DNA from: Thermoanaerobaculum sp964488355
Lineage (GTDB): Bacteria; Acidobacteriota; Thermoanaerobaculia; Thermoanaerobaculales; Thermoanaerobaculaceae
Direction: 5' to 3'
DNA length: 64,000 nt
Assembly: GCA_964488355.1 (NCBI GenBank)
Contig: CAZAUJ010000005.1
Location: forward strand, 94,293-158,292
In this document: piece by piece, positions 26,367-34,884 of the stretch
How the letters are laid out: the number at the start of each line of letters is the position of its first letter
Position numbering within the stretch: the first letter of the stretch is position 1
Position numbers and translations under genes: made by a program
Notes under the pieces: generated by a model
Told to the model about the DNA's origin: nothing
Database searches by the model: none
Seen by the model: the letters and a program-made list of their open reading frames with translations, nothing else

Positions 26367-27808
26367 TCACGGCTCCAAACTCAAGACCAGCCCGCCGGCT
26401 GCCAGCTGACCCCAAACGCAGCCGCTGCCCTGCCAGGCGGTCCCTGCCCACTCGATCTGGGTGCACCAGCCGTAGCGCCCCGGGGCCAGGCGGGGGACCC
26501 GCAGCCGCACCAGCTCCCCCCGGTCCTCCGGCTCCTCCCCCTGCGCCCTTGCCCACTGCTCCAAAGCAGCGATGCTTTCCAAGATCCCCTCGCTAACCAC
26601 CGCCAGCCTCGGCATCGCCTTTCTGGCAAAGCCCAACAGCAGCGTGCCACCCTGCTCATCCACCGGCAGCACCACCTCCTGCTCCGGCCAGGAGGCAAAG
26701 CTAAACCAGCGGCGGGCAAAGCCCGGCGCTTCCACCGCGAGCGCCAAGGCGGGCAGCTGGGGCAGGGCCAGCTCGAAGCGCCCCTCCGCCTCGCTGGTGA
26801 ACTCGCTCAGGGAAGAGGAGTTCTGGGGCAGCGGCACCACAAAAAGGCGCGCACCGGCCACACCCAGGCCGGTGCCAGCGCGCACCACCCGACCCTGGTG
26901 GTGACTCAGGGCCCTAAGGCGAGGAGCAGCTCCGGTGGCCTTTGTCCCTCGGCCATGGGCACCAGCAGCCGCTCGGAGGCCGCTCGAGCGTTTCCCGCGT
27001 AAACCCGCCAATTTCCCGGGTCCAGGCCCCTAACCACAACCTCGCTTTGCCCGCGCAACAGCAACTGGCTTAGGGGATGCTGGGGGTGCTTCATATTGAG
27101 GATGGCAAAGGCAGGGGCCTGCCCCTCGGGGGTAACCACCTTGCCGCGCAGCTCCGTGGGGGGAAACTGCAGCTCCAGGAAGGCCTCTTTCTTTTGTTTC
27201 GACGCCCTCACCTCCACCGTCAGGTTGCGGATAAGGCCTCCTCCTCGGACCGTTACCGGCCACGGCCCCTCCCCAGGTAGGGTAAAGGTGCAGGGGCGCT
27301 TCCCCCAGCTCCTCCTTGCCCCCGGAGGCCGTTTCATTCTTGCTCCCCCTCACCAGCACCACGTCCCTGCCCGGCAGGATGTCAGGGACCTCCGCCCGAC
27401 CGGCCTCATCCGCCTGCCCCTGGGCGACTCCCTCGCCCACCGCCCGCGCGGGGTCGTGCTGCAGCACCGTCACCTGCCAGGGCTTTCCTTCCTCATCCCG
27501 TGGGGGCGAGAGAAAAATTACTGCCGTCACCGGCGCGATGAGCTCCAAAGGCCTGGGCAGGTGGGTTCCCTGGCCCTCCTGCACCAGCACCATTGGGGGC
27601 AGGTGCCCGCCGGTGGCTGCAGGGTGCCCACAAGCCGCGCCACCGGTACCATGAGGCAGGAAAGGTGCTCCCGGCCCTGCACCAACAGGGTTTTATGGTA
27701 GGGCCAGTAGCCGGGGGCTTGGCAGGAAAGCTCCCAGCTTCCCGGTGCCAGGGTCACCCAGCTGCCGGTGGCCACCACCAACTGAGGGGCAAGGAAAAAT
27801 CCGAGCAT
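26367..27808 (-). pseudogene. Secreted protein with carboxypeptidase-regulatory-like domains, broken by three frameshifts
   Basis: Four minus-strand pieces in different frames join end to end. They are MLGFFLAPQLVVATGSWVTL... (27808 to about 27595), PPMVLVQEGQGTHLPRPLEL... (to about 27310), then TLPGEGPWPVTVRGGGLIRN...PPELLLAL (to about 26915), and HHQGRVVRAGTGLGVAGARL...LVLSLEP (to 26367). They read as one protein of about 475 residues made of Cna-B/carboxypeptidase-regulatory-like beta-sandwich repeats (for example ELRGKVVTPEGQAPAF and GRVVRAGTGLGVAGARLFV). The first two shifts fall at runs of five C/G bases. It is either a decayed surface protein gene, a phase-variable one, or affected by sequencing error. 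Confidence 0.7.
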
Positions 27809-28080
27809 GGCGGCCTCTTTATGCCATTGATTACCTTACGAGAGGTTTGGACTTTTAACAATGCATTGCGGTTTTCACTTGTTCCTTGACAAAAATGCAG
27901 CTCTAGAATCCCGTACCACAAGGGACACAAACCTCCACTTATCGTAAAAAATCGCCCCTCCAGCGCTTTTGAGCTGCTCATCTCCACTATTCGAACCCGC
28001 GTGAACGCAAAGGTTTTTTCCGCGTGCTCCGCCTCTCGTCTCCCCCCTCCCGGGCGCGGGTCGGTTTTCGTGCCCAAGGG
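27809..28080. other. Gene-free region of lower GC
   Basis: This stretch between the broken surface-protein gene and the RlmI-like gene is noticeably more A+T rich than its surroundings and contains a polypyrimidine run near 28025-28055. A TTGACA (27887-27892) is followed by TAGAAT only 12 bases later, too close for a standard promoter. I see no credible gene. Confidence 0.4.
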
Positions 28081-28081
28081 T

Positions 28082-28114
28082 AAAAAAACCGGCCGTCAAC
28101 CCCCCTGGCCGGTT
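28082..28114 (-). terminator. Intrinsic terminator of the signalling operon
   Basis: On the minus strand AACCGGCC (28114-28107) pairs with GGCCGGTT (28094-28087) and is followed by a T-run (28088-28082). It lies about 40 bases after the stop of the RlmI-like gene. Confidence 0.8.
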
Positions 28115-28154
28115 GGTGCGATGTAAGCTTGGGATCTCTCACGCGTGCAGGCCC

Positions 28155-29324
28155 TCAGGAGACGGCACACCAGAGGACCTTCAGGTGCCGGGCCTCGGGG
28201 CACACCAACGCCACCGGATGGTCGGGGCCTGCCCCTCGCCGCTCCAGCACCGTCACGTCCCGCCCCGCATCCAAGGCAGCAGCACGCAGCGCGCCCTCCA
28301 ACTGCTCCCAGCTCACCCGTGCGGAACAGGAGCAGGTGAGCAGATAGCCTCCTTGTCGCACCAACTTGAGGGCGTAAAGGTTGATGTCCCGATAGCCAGC
28401 CAGCCCCCGCTCCTGCCCTCCCGGCGCTTTGACAAAGGCCGGGGGGTCCACCACCACCCAGTCGAACTTCCCTCCCCGCTGCGCCAGCTGACGCACCCAG
28501 TGGAAGGCATCGCCTTCCAGCAGCTCGCTAGCCACCCAACAGAGACGGTTAGCCTGGTAGGTGCGCTGCAGGAGTGCCAGGGCCTGTTTGGAGCTTTCCA
28601 CGTTCACCACCGAGCGTGCCCCTCCCGCCAGAGCGGCGACGGCAAAACCGCCACTGTACGCAAAGAGGTTGAGGACGCGCGTGCCCCGCGCGTGGCGATG
28701 GACCAGCAGGCGGTTGTCCCGCTGATCCAGGAACAGACCGGTTTTTTGCCCCCTGGCCAGATCGGCCAGCAGGACCCATCCGTGCTCCCGCACGACCAGC
28801 GGCTCGGTGGGCAGCTCACCACGCAGCACCTCCACCTTTTCTTGGTAGGACCGGCGGCAGAGCACACCCTTGGCCTGGGCCAGCTGGCCGGCCTGCTGCA
28901 CCAGCACGGGCAGGTAAGCTTCCCAGGCCGGCTCGTACAGCTCCCACACCACCCAGGAGCCGTAAACGTCGGCCACTAGGCCCGGCAGAAAGTCGCCTTC
29001 GGCGTTGACCCAACGAAAGGCCTCCGCCTGCGCTCGCACCAGCTGCCGCAGCTGCCAAGCCCGCCGCAGCCTGGCCCGCAGTACCGCCGCGTTCCAGGGC
29101 TCCTCACCGAAGGCCACCATGCGCAACGCCAGCGACCCGGAGGAGCTGCTGAGGAGCGCGGTGCCTAGCACCTCGCCTGAGGCGGCGCGGACCGTCACCG
29201 GTCCAAGCCCTTTCGGCAGCTCACTGGCCAGCGCGCCGCGGTAAACCCAAGGATGACGCCGCCTTACCGAGGCTTCTCGTCCTTCCCTGAGGCGTACCTG
29301 GCCTACCGGAGCAAAAGCATCCAT
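28155..29324 (-). CDS. RlmI-like class I rRNA methyltransferase (PUA + SAM domain)
   Basis: This 389-residue member of the RlmI/YccW family methylates cytosine-5 of 23S rRNA in characterised relatives. An N-terminal PUA domain (about 5-75, RREASVRRRHPWVYRGAL region) precedes an EEHD-like middle domain and the SAM domain with VLNLFAYSGGFAVAAL, VESSKQALALL and the DPPAFVK motif. CSCSARVSWEQLEGAL near the C terminus is also typical. The ATG at 29324 directly follows the stop of the ATP-grasp gene, so it is the last gene of a five-gene minus-strand run, with a terminator after it. Confidence 0.9.
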   Translation of the reverse strand: MDAFAPVGQVRLREGREASVRRRHPWVYRGALASELPKGLGPVTVRAASGEVLGTALLSSSSGSLALRMVAFGEEPWNAAVLRARLRRAWQLRQLVRAQAEAFRWVNAEGDFLPGLVADVYGSWVVWELYEPAWEAYLPVLVQQAGQLAQAKGVLCRRSYQEKVEVLRGELPTEPLVVREHGWVLLADLARGQKTGLFLDQRDNRLLVHRHARGTRVLNLFAYSGGFAVAALAGGARSVVNVESSKQALALLQRTYQANRLCWVASELLEGDAFHWVRQLAQRGGKFDWVVVDPPAFVKAPGGQERGLAGYRDINLYALKLVRQGGYLLTCSCSARVSWEQLEGALRAAALDAGRDVTVLERRGAGPDHPVALVCPEARHLKVLWCAVS

Positions 29325-29325
29325 G

Positions 29326-30207
29326 CTAGAGCTCGTGCAATGCTCGCCAGGCCAAAGCGCGCACCAAGCGAGCCGCCACTGGGATTCCCGTGGCCTGGGA
29401 GAAGTGCTTCCAACCTGGGGTTGGGTTTACCTCCCCCACCACCAGCCGGTCCCCGTCGGGCCAAAGGTCCACGCCACAAAAGGCCAGGCCGCAAGCCTGC
29501 GCAGCAGCCACCGCCAGCATCTCCAGCTGCGGTGTCACCTCCACCGCCTCCACCCACGCGCCGCGGGCGGCGTTGCTGCGGAACTCTCCCTCCCGTGCGC
29601 GATGGCGGGTGGCACCGAGAACCTGGCCTTCCAGCACCAAGAGGCGAAAGCTCTCACCCCCCGGCGGGCAGAAGCGCTGGATCACCACCTCTTCCCCTAC
29701 CCGCCAAAGGGCATCCAGGACCGCTTCCAGCTCGGCGAGGCTGGCACAGCGGATGACCCCCACCCCCTGGCGCGAGCGGCGGCTTTTCACCACCACCGGA
29801 AAGCCCATGCCCTCGGCCGCGTGCGCCAGGGCTTGCGGGTCGCTGCCCGCGCAGGTGGGCACGTAAGGTAACCCGGCTTGAGCCAGCGCCTGCGTGGTGG
29901 ACCAGTGGTCGCGGGCCAGGCGTATGGCACCAGGGCGGTTGAGGGGACGAAAACCCAGTTGCTCCAAAGTGCCCACCAGGGCCAAGGTGGACTCGGGTCG
30001 GTAGTTGCCAACCCTGGGGAGAAAAACTCCTGCCTCGGAAGCAGACAGGGGATTTCCAGCTAAGTAAACAGCAGGGGGTTGGCAGGCCACCATGCCGTTC
30101 GCGTCCCAAACCCACACCTCCACCCCCTGTTCTCTTCCTGCCACCACCAGCTCTTGGTAAAGGGGAAGCTTGGGTGTGGCCGTAAGCACCGCCACCCGCA
30201 CCGCCAC
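29326..30207 (-). CDS. RimK-like ATP-grasp ligase
   Basis: This 293-residue enzyme is of the RimK/LysX type, which joins an amino acid to a carboxylate using ATP. The signatures are IRLARDHWSTTQALAQAGLPYVPT (lid region), PVVVKSRRSRQGVGV (ATP-binding lysine and glycine loop), EGEFRSNAARGAW, FCGVDLWPDGDRLVVGEVNPTPGW (Mg2+ ligands). RimK adds glutamates to ribosomal protein S6; relatives use peptide, lysine-pathway or cofactor substrates, so the acceptor here is open. The GTG at 30207 follows the stop of the CheY-like gene with no gap, which ties it to the signalling genes. Confidence 0.85.
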   Translation of the reverse strand: MAVRVAVLTATPKLPLYQELVVAGREQGVEVWVWDANGMVACQPPAVYLAGNPLSASEAGVFLPRVGNYRPESTLALVGTLEQLGFRPLNRPGAIRLARDHWSTTQALAQAGLPYVPTCAGSDPQALAHAAEGMGFPVVVKSRRSRQGVGVIRCASLAELEAVLDALWRVGEEVVIQRFCPPGGESFRLLVLEGQVLGATRHRAREGEFRSNAARGAWVEAVEVTPQLEMLAVAAAQACGLAFCGVDLWPDGDRLVVGEVNPTPGWKHFSQATGIPVAARLVRALAWRALHEL

Positions 30208-30573
30208 TCACCCCTCCACCAGTTGCCGCAGGAGGGAAAGCAGGGTTTCCTCCTCAAAGGGCTTGGCCACGTAGGCATCGGCACCGGATGCCAGCGCCCG
30301 TGCCTTGTCCGCCGCTTGGCCCATGGCCGTGAGCATGACCACCTTCACCGCGGCCGTGGCGGGATCGGATTTGATGGCATGGCAGACCTGGTATCCATCC
30401 AGCTTGGGCATCATGACGTCCAACAGCACCACCTGCGGCCGCAGCTCCCGCACCCGCATCAGGGCCTCTTCCCCATCCTTGGCCACCGCCACGGAAAGCC
30501 CCTCCATTTCCAACATGAAGGAGAGGGTTTCACGGATAGCCGGCTCGTCGTCCACCACCAGCACCTGGGGCAT
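30208..30573 (-). CDS. CheY-like single-domain response regulator
   Basis: This 121-residue receiver domain has no output domain. The acidic pocket is DDE at 8-10, the phosphoacceptor is D52 in LLDVMMPKLDGY, the switch Thr is in MLTAMGQ, and the conserved Lys is in VAKPFEE. It starts immediately after the stop of the GTPase-kinase gene (TAAATG), so it is a natural candidate for the kinase's phosphotransfer partner. Confidence 0.95.
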   Translation of the reverse strand: MPQVLVVDDEPAIRETLSFMLEMEGLSVAVAKDGEEALMRVRELRPQVVLLDVMMPKLDGYQVCHAIKSDPATAAVKVVMLTAMGQAADKARALASGADAYVAKPFEEETLLSLLRQLVEG

Positions 30574-32736
30574 TTAGCTGCTCTCCACCCGCAAGGCCAC
30601 CACCGTACCCTCGCCCGGTTGCGAGCGGATTTCCAGCTCGCCCCCGTGCAGCTCTGCCACCTTCTTGGCCACCGCCAAGCCCAAGCCCAGCCCTTTCGGT
30701 TTTTCCGTCAACAGCGAGCCACCCTGATAGAAAGGCTCGGTGACGTGCGGCAGCTCCTCCCCCGGAATGCCCACACCCGTGTCTTCCACCCGGAACTCCA
30801 CCAAGGCCTTGCCGCCCTTGCGAACAGGTACCACGGTCACGGTGATTGAGCCCTGAGGCTTGTTGAACACCGCAGCGTTCTTGATGAGGGCGGTGAGAGC
30901 CGCTTCCAGCGCCTTGGGTTGACAAGGTAGCGGGCCCAAGCCCGCGGCCACCTTGACCGCCAGCTTGATTTGCCGCTCAGCCAGCTCTCCCCTGACCGGT
31001 GCCAGGGCTTGGCGCAACAGCTCGGTCACCTGCACCGGGGTTTTGGCCTCGCCTTCCTCCGGCACGCCCAAGGCCGCCGCCTGCAAGGCCGAAGCAATGA
31101 GCTCGGTCAAGCGAGCCGACTCCTGCACCACGATGTCCACAAAACTCTGCACCTTTTCCTTGGGTATCTGCTCCCAGCGACTGAGGATGCGCCCAGCGGT
31201 TTGCAGCGCTGTGACCGGCGTGTTGAGCTCGTGAGCCACCCGGCGCAAAAGCTCACCCTTGAGGGTATCCAGCTCCGACAGCTTGGCGTAGGCGGCTTGC
31301 AGGTCGCGGTTGGCGGTGGAAAGCTCCTGCGCCAACGCCTCAGCTTTGGCCAGCGCCTGCTGCAGCTCCGCGGTGCGGGCAGCCACCAAGCCCTCCAGAT
31401 TGCGGTTGAGTTGCTCCAGGGCATGCCAGGCTCGGGCATTGGCAAGGGCCACCGAGCCCACTGCCCCCATAATGGCGGCCAGCTCCAACTCCTCCTCGCC
31501 GAACGCCTCGCGGCCGTGCTCGCCGTAAGCGACCACCAAGCCCAGCGCTCGCTCCTGCGCCCAAAGGGGAACCGCCAGCACCTGGGAAAAACCCAGCCCG
31601 AACGCCTCCTCCAACCACGCTTCGCTGGCCTTACCCTGGGTTAGCTCGTTTAGGTTGACGGTAAAAACTTGCCCCGTCTCTAACAAGACCTGGGCGGGCA
31701 GCTGGCCGTCCTGGGTTTTGCGCATAAGCGGCTCGGCCGCCAAGCCGCGGCGCAGCACCTCCACCAGCTCACCCTTGGCATTGCGCAGCAGCAAGCTGCC
31801 AGCAGTCACGCGCAGGTCGAGCAGGAAGCGCTCGAAGAAGGCGGTGGTGACCTCATCCGGCTCGCGTGCCTGCGAGAGCACCTGGGAAAAGCTCAACAAG
31901 CCCTTCAGCTCCTCCACCCGCCGCGTCAGCTGCTTGGTGAGCTGGTCCAGGCGGGCCGACATTTCCGCCATGGCCGTGTTGGCCCGCACCGCCTCGGCCA
32001 CCAGTTCCTCCTGCCCTAAGCTGGCCGAAGCGGTGGTACGGATCACCACCGGAGCTTCCACCTCGGGCCGCTTGGCCGGCACCAGGGGCGCCATGGCGGC
32101 GCGCACGTTGGCCACCAGCCGGTTGAGGGCATCCGCCTGGGCGGTAATTCCCAAGCGGTCGGCCACTGACAGCACGGTGGCCTCGCAATTGGCGGCAAAA
32201 GCTTCCATCACACCGACCCCGGTGGTGGCAACCGTTTCAAACACCGGGTAGCCCTTGGGGTTGAGCAGCCGGTCCAACTCGGTGCGCGTGAGCACGTTGG
32301 GTAGGTCGCGCTTGTTGTACTGCAGAACCAGCGGCATGGTTTCCGGATCCAGCCCGTTGGCCCGCAGGTTTTCCGCCAGGTTAGCGAGGGATTCCTGGTT
32401 GGCCTTCTCCTGGCCTTTTTGCGAGTCGGCGACGAACACCACCCCATCGGCCCCGGCCAAGACCGCCCGCCGGGTGGCGTTGTACTGCACCTGCCCTGGC
32501 ACGGTGAACAGCTGAAGGGTAAGGCGGTAACCGCGGATGCGGCCCAAGTCCAACCCCAGGAGGTCAAAGAAAAGCGTGCGGTCAGAGGCGGTGTTAAGCG
32601 TATAGAGGCGGGTGCGGCGCTGGGGGTCGGTGACGCGGTGGATGTACTGCAGGCAGGTGGTCTTGCCCCCCAGAGCAGGACCGTAGTACACGATCTTTAG
32701 CTTCACCTGGCGGTATTGGTTATCAAACTGCACCAT
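30574..32736 (-). CDS. MglA-like Ras-family GTPase fused to GAF and histidine kinase
   Basis: This single 720-residue chain joins three modules. Residues 1-200 are an MglA-type small GTPase: P-loop GPALGGKTT at 19-27, the switch II region TVPGQVQYNATRRAVL with the Asp-to-Val change typical of MglA-like proteins, and NKRDLP as the base-specificity motif. A helical linker (210-290) leads to a GAF domain (about 290-445), a coiled coil, and a histidine kinase. The kinase H box is AHELNTP (H502), with N box IKNAAVFNK, DTGVGIP and GLGLGL. I prefer the ATG at 32736; the upstream in-frame GTG (32754) adds six residues. The start overlaps the 3' end of the receiver-kinase gene by 14 bases. GTP state may gate kinase output, but that is inference. 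Confidence 0.92.
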   Translation of the reverse strand: MVQFDNQYRQVKLKIVYYGPALGGKTTCLQYIHRVTDPQRRTRLYTLNTASDRTLFFDLLGLDLGRIRGYRLTLQLFTVPGQVQYNATRRAVLAGADGVVFVADSQKGQEKANQESLANLAENLRANGLDPETMPLVLQYNKRDLPNVLTRTELDRLLNPKGYPVFETVATTGVGVMEAFAANCEATVLSVADRLGITAQADALNRLVANVRAAMAPLVPAKRPEVEAPVVIRTTASASLGQEELVAEAVRANTAMAEMSARLDQLTKQLTRRVEELKGLLSFSQVLSQAREPDEVTTAFFERFLLDLRVTAGSLLLRNAKGELVEVLRRGLAAEPLMRKTQDGQLPAQVLLETGQVFTVNLNELTQGKASEAWLEEAFGLGFSQVLAVPLWAQERALGLVVAYGEHGREAFGEEELELAAIMGAVGSVALANARAWHALEQLNRNLEGLVAARTAELQQALAKAEALAQELSTANRDLQAAYAKLSELDTLKGELLRRVAHELNTPVTALQTAGRILSRWEQIPKEKVQSFVDIVVQESARLTELIASALQAAALGVPEEGEAKTPVQVTELLRQALAPVRGELAERQIKLAVKVAAGLGPLPCQPKALEAALTALIKNAAVFNKPQGSITVTVVPVRKGGKALVEFRVEDTGVGIPGEELPHVTEPFYQGGSLLTEKPKGLGLGLAVAKKVAELHGGELEIRSQPGEGTVVALRVESS

Positions 32737-33859
32737 CTGCCGTCGCCTCGTCACCCGCCACGGTTGGCAGCTGAATCACGAAGCGAGCGCCTCCCAGGCT
32801 GGAACGCTCCACCCGGATCGTGCCGCCCATGCGCGTTACGATTTCGCGCGAGATGGCCAAACCCAGGCCCGTACCGCCGCGCCCATCGGTCAGGTCCAGC
32901 TGGCGGAAGCGCTGAAAAATTACCTCCTCCATACCTGGAGGCACCCCCGGTCCCTGATCCTCCACGCCCAGCAGCACGCTGCTTTGCCCCTTTTCCGCCT
33001 GCAGGCGCACCACGCCCCCCGTCGGCGAGTGCTTGATGGCGTTGGCCAGCAGGTTGGTCACCACCTGCACCAGCTTGTCCCGGTCAACCCGCACCAGCAC
33101 CTCCTCGCAGGGGCGCAATTCCAAGGTGAGGGAGCGATCGGTGCACAGGGCAGAAAAGACTTCCTTCACGTGATCCAGAAGGCTGCAGAGGGAAACCTCT
33201 TCCCACTGCCAGCTCACCTCGCCCGCCTCGATCTTGGCCAAGTCCAGAAGGTTGTTGATCAGGCGCGTCAGCCGCTGCCCTTCCCGGTGAATAACCTCGG
33301 CGAAGCGCTCCACCTCTTCGGGTCTGCGCCGTGTGTAACGCCGCAAGATATGGGCCGCGGACAGCATGGCCGAAAGGGGCGTGCGGATCTCATGGGACAC
33401 CCACGAGAGAAACTCGCTGGCGCGGGCGTACTTCTCCTCCAACTCGCGTGCCCTGGAAGCCAACTCCCGCTGCCGCTGTGCGCGTGTGAGCGCCGCACCC
33501 ACGCGGGCAACCAGCTCTTCCCTGCGGATAGGCTTGACCAGGCAATCGTCGGCGCCGTTTGCCAGCAGGGAATAGAGCTGCTCGGGCGAGATGACCCCGG
33601 TCAGCAGGATGATGGCCGTGTGGGCCAGTTCCGGGCGGCCCCGCACTCGCCGCAAGAGCTCCAAGGCGTCCATGCCAGGCAAAGCCACATCGGCAAGAAC
33701 CAGGTCCGCCCCTTGCTGACAGAGAAACTCCCAGGCGCTCAGGCCATCATGCACGGCCACCACCTGGGCCTCGGGGAGAGCTGCCTCCAGCACCTGCACC
33801 TCGCTGGCCGCCAGGGCAGCGTCGTCTTCTACTACCAGTACGCGAGCAAAGCGCTGCAC
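32723..33859 (-). CDS. Hybrid receiver-histidine kinase
   Basis: This is a 378-residue cytoplasmic signalling protein with the receiver first. The receiver has acidic pair EDD at 11-13, phosphoacceptor D57 in LADVALPGMD, and Lys in CLVKPI. A short coiled coil leads to a HisKA domain with H156 in WVSHEIRTPLSA and an HATPase domain with NLLANAIKHS, EDQGPGVPP and GTGLGLAI. There is no membrane segment. The GTG at 33859 stands exactly six bases after TAGAAT, so the whole five-gene run is predicted to start as a leaderless transcript. Confidence 0.94.
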   Translation of the reverse strand: MQRFARVLVVEDDAALAASEVQVLEAALPEAQVVAVHDGLSAWEFLCQQGADLVLADVALPGMDALELLRRVRGRPELAHTAIILLTGVISPEQLYSLLANGADDCLVKPIRREELVARVGAALTRAQRQRELASRARELEEKYARASEFLSWVSHEIRTPLSAMLSAAHILRRYTRRRPEEVERFAEVIHREGQRLTRLINNLLDLAKIEAGEVSWQWEEVSLCSLLDHVKEVFSALCTDRSLTLELRPCEEVLVRVDRDKLVQVVTNLLANAIKHSPTGGVVRLQAEKGQSSVLLGVEDQGPGVPPGMEEVIFQRFRQLDLTDGRGGTGLGLAISREIVTRMGGTIRVERSSLGGARFVIQLPTVAGDEATADGAV

Positions 33860-33865
33860 GCCCGC

Positions 33866-33871
33866 ATTCTA
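33866..33871 (-). promoter_or_regulatory. -10 element at the head of the GTPase-kinase operon, leaderless
   Basis: Minus-strand TAGAAT, six bases, then the GTG of the receiver-kinase gene. No clear -35 and no Shine-Dalgarno are present. Confidence 0.5.
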
Positions 33872-33882
33872 GCAACGACCCT

Positions 33883-34764
33883 TCATCGCCGCAGGGCAAA
33901 GCTGGGAGCCGGAAGCCTGGGCGGCAGCCGGCGCCCGCCCACCGACCGCGCCCGCGTGCCCAAACTCTGAGCGCTAACGCCCACGACCGTCATGTGGGCC
34001 TCCACGTACACCGGATCCCCCGTGCGCTGGTTGACCACCGAGGCGTAAGGGAACAGCATGGCGTCGGCCGGCCCGCTCTTGATGTACATGACCACGCTGC
34101 CACCGGTAACCGGGGCCGGCAAGGCCCACTGCCCATGCCCAAAGGGCGCCACCCAGGTGCTCCGGCGATCGATGATCCGCCCGTCGGGTGCTTGCAGGTC
34201 GTAGCCCACTTCCACGAAGGCATCGCTCAAGCTCGCCACCCCCAGGTTGGTGCGAAAGTCGGCGTCGTTGCTGACCTGCGGCAGGTAAGCCAGCACTGAG
34301 CGGTCCATGCCCCAGCCGGAAGGAAAGCCTGGCAGGGCCTGGCCAAACTCCCCAGGCAGTGGCCCAAGCGTGTAGGTGCGGGAAAAGACCACCAGCTCAC
34401 AGGTGTGCTCTGTGGCACCGCAGCTCACGCGCTCTTCATCCGCCCCTACCAAGAGGGCGCCAGTGCTGCCGCGCGCATCGAACCCGTTGGGACCCAGCAC
34501 GTCCCAGAGGTTGAGGGTTTCGAAAGGCTGCAGGTCGAAGGTTACGGTGGGCACTCCCTGGGAGTTGTCCCGGCCCGAGGGCAAATACTGCAGGAATACC
34601 GGCAGGGAGAAGGCATGGGGGTTGACCAGGGTAAGGTCGGTGTGCCAATCGGTACCCGAGCGCCCAGCGGCGTTAGCAGCTGCCGGTACCACGTAAAGGG
34701 AGGCCAGCTCACGCCCGCCCACCGCCCATGGCAGCAACCAGAAAAGCAGTACCAGCTTTCTCAT
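33883..34764 (-). CDS. Secreted protein of unknown function
   Basis: This 293-residue protein has a signal peptide (MRKLVLLFWLLPWAVGG) and then a predicted beta-rich region rich in Val, Leu, Gly and aromatic residues. Segments like SGTDWHTDLTLVNPH, FETLNLWDVLG and GGSVVMYIKSG suggest repeated beta-sandwich strands of a kind seen in exported proteins of this group of bacteria. There are no catalytic motifs I can name. AGGTGAAGC precedes the ATG. It ends 24 bases before the receiver-kinase start, on the same strand. Confidence 0.75.
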   Translation of the reverse strand: MRKLVLLFWLLPWAVGGRELASLYVVPAAANAAGRSGTDWHTDLTLVNPHAFSLPVFLQYLPSGRDNSQGVPTVTFDLQPFETLNLWDVLGPNGFDARGSTGALLVGADEERVSCGATEHTCELVVFSRTYTLGPLPGEFGQALPGFPSGWGMDRSVLAYLPQVSNDADFRTNLGVASLSDAFVEVGYDLQAPDGRIIDRRSTWVAPFGHGQWALPAPVTGGSVVMYIKSGPADAMLFPYASVVNQRTGDPVYVEAHMTVVGVSAQSLGTRARSVGGRRLPPRLPAPSFALRR

Positions 34765-34884
34765 GCTTCACCTCCACCCGCGAACCGTTGCAGCCTTCGT
34801 GCCAGCTTGGCCGCGACGACAAAATCCGCCTCTGTCCTCCCAACAGGACGCCAGGGAGGTGTAGGCTGGAAGGGGAGGACAACT

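Noticed and set aside
27887..27907. TTGACA followed by TAGAAT on the plus strand
   Set aside because: The spacer is only 12 bases, and no plus-strand gene lies downstream.
27754..28077. A 107-codon minus-strand frame in the low-GC gap
   Set aside because: It has no domain or ribosome-binding site, and its 3' end overlaps the start of the surface-protein pseudogene.
32737..32754. Upstream GTG (32754) as the start of the GTPase-kinase fusion
   Set aside because: The six added residues (TRRRQ plus initiator) are not expected in an MglA N terminus; MVQFDNQYRQVKLKIVYYG starts as MglA-like proteins usually do.
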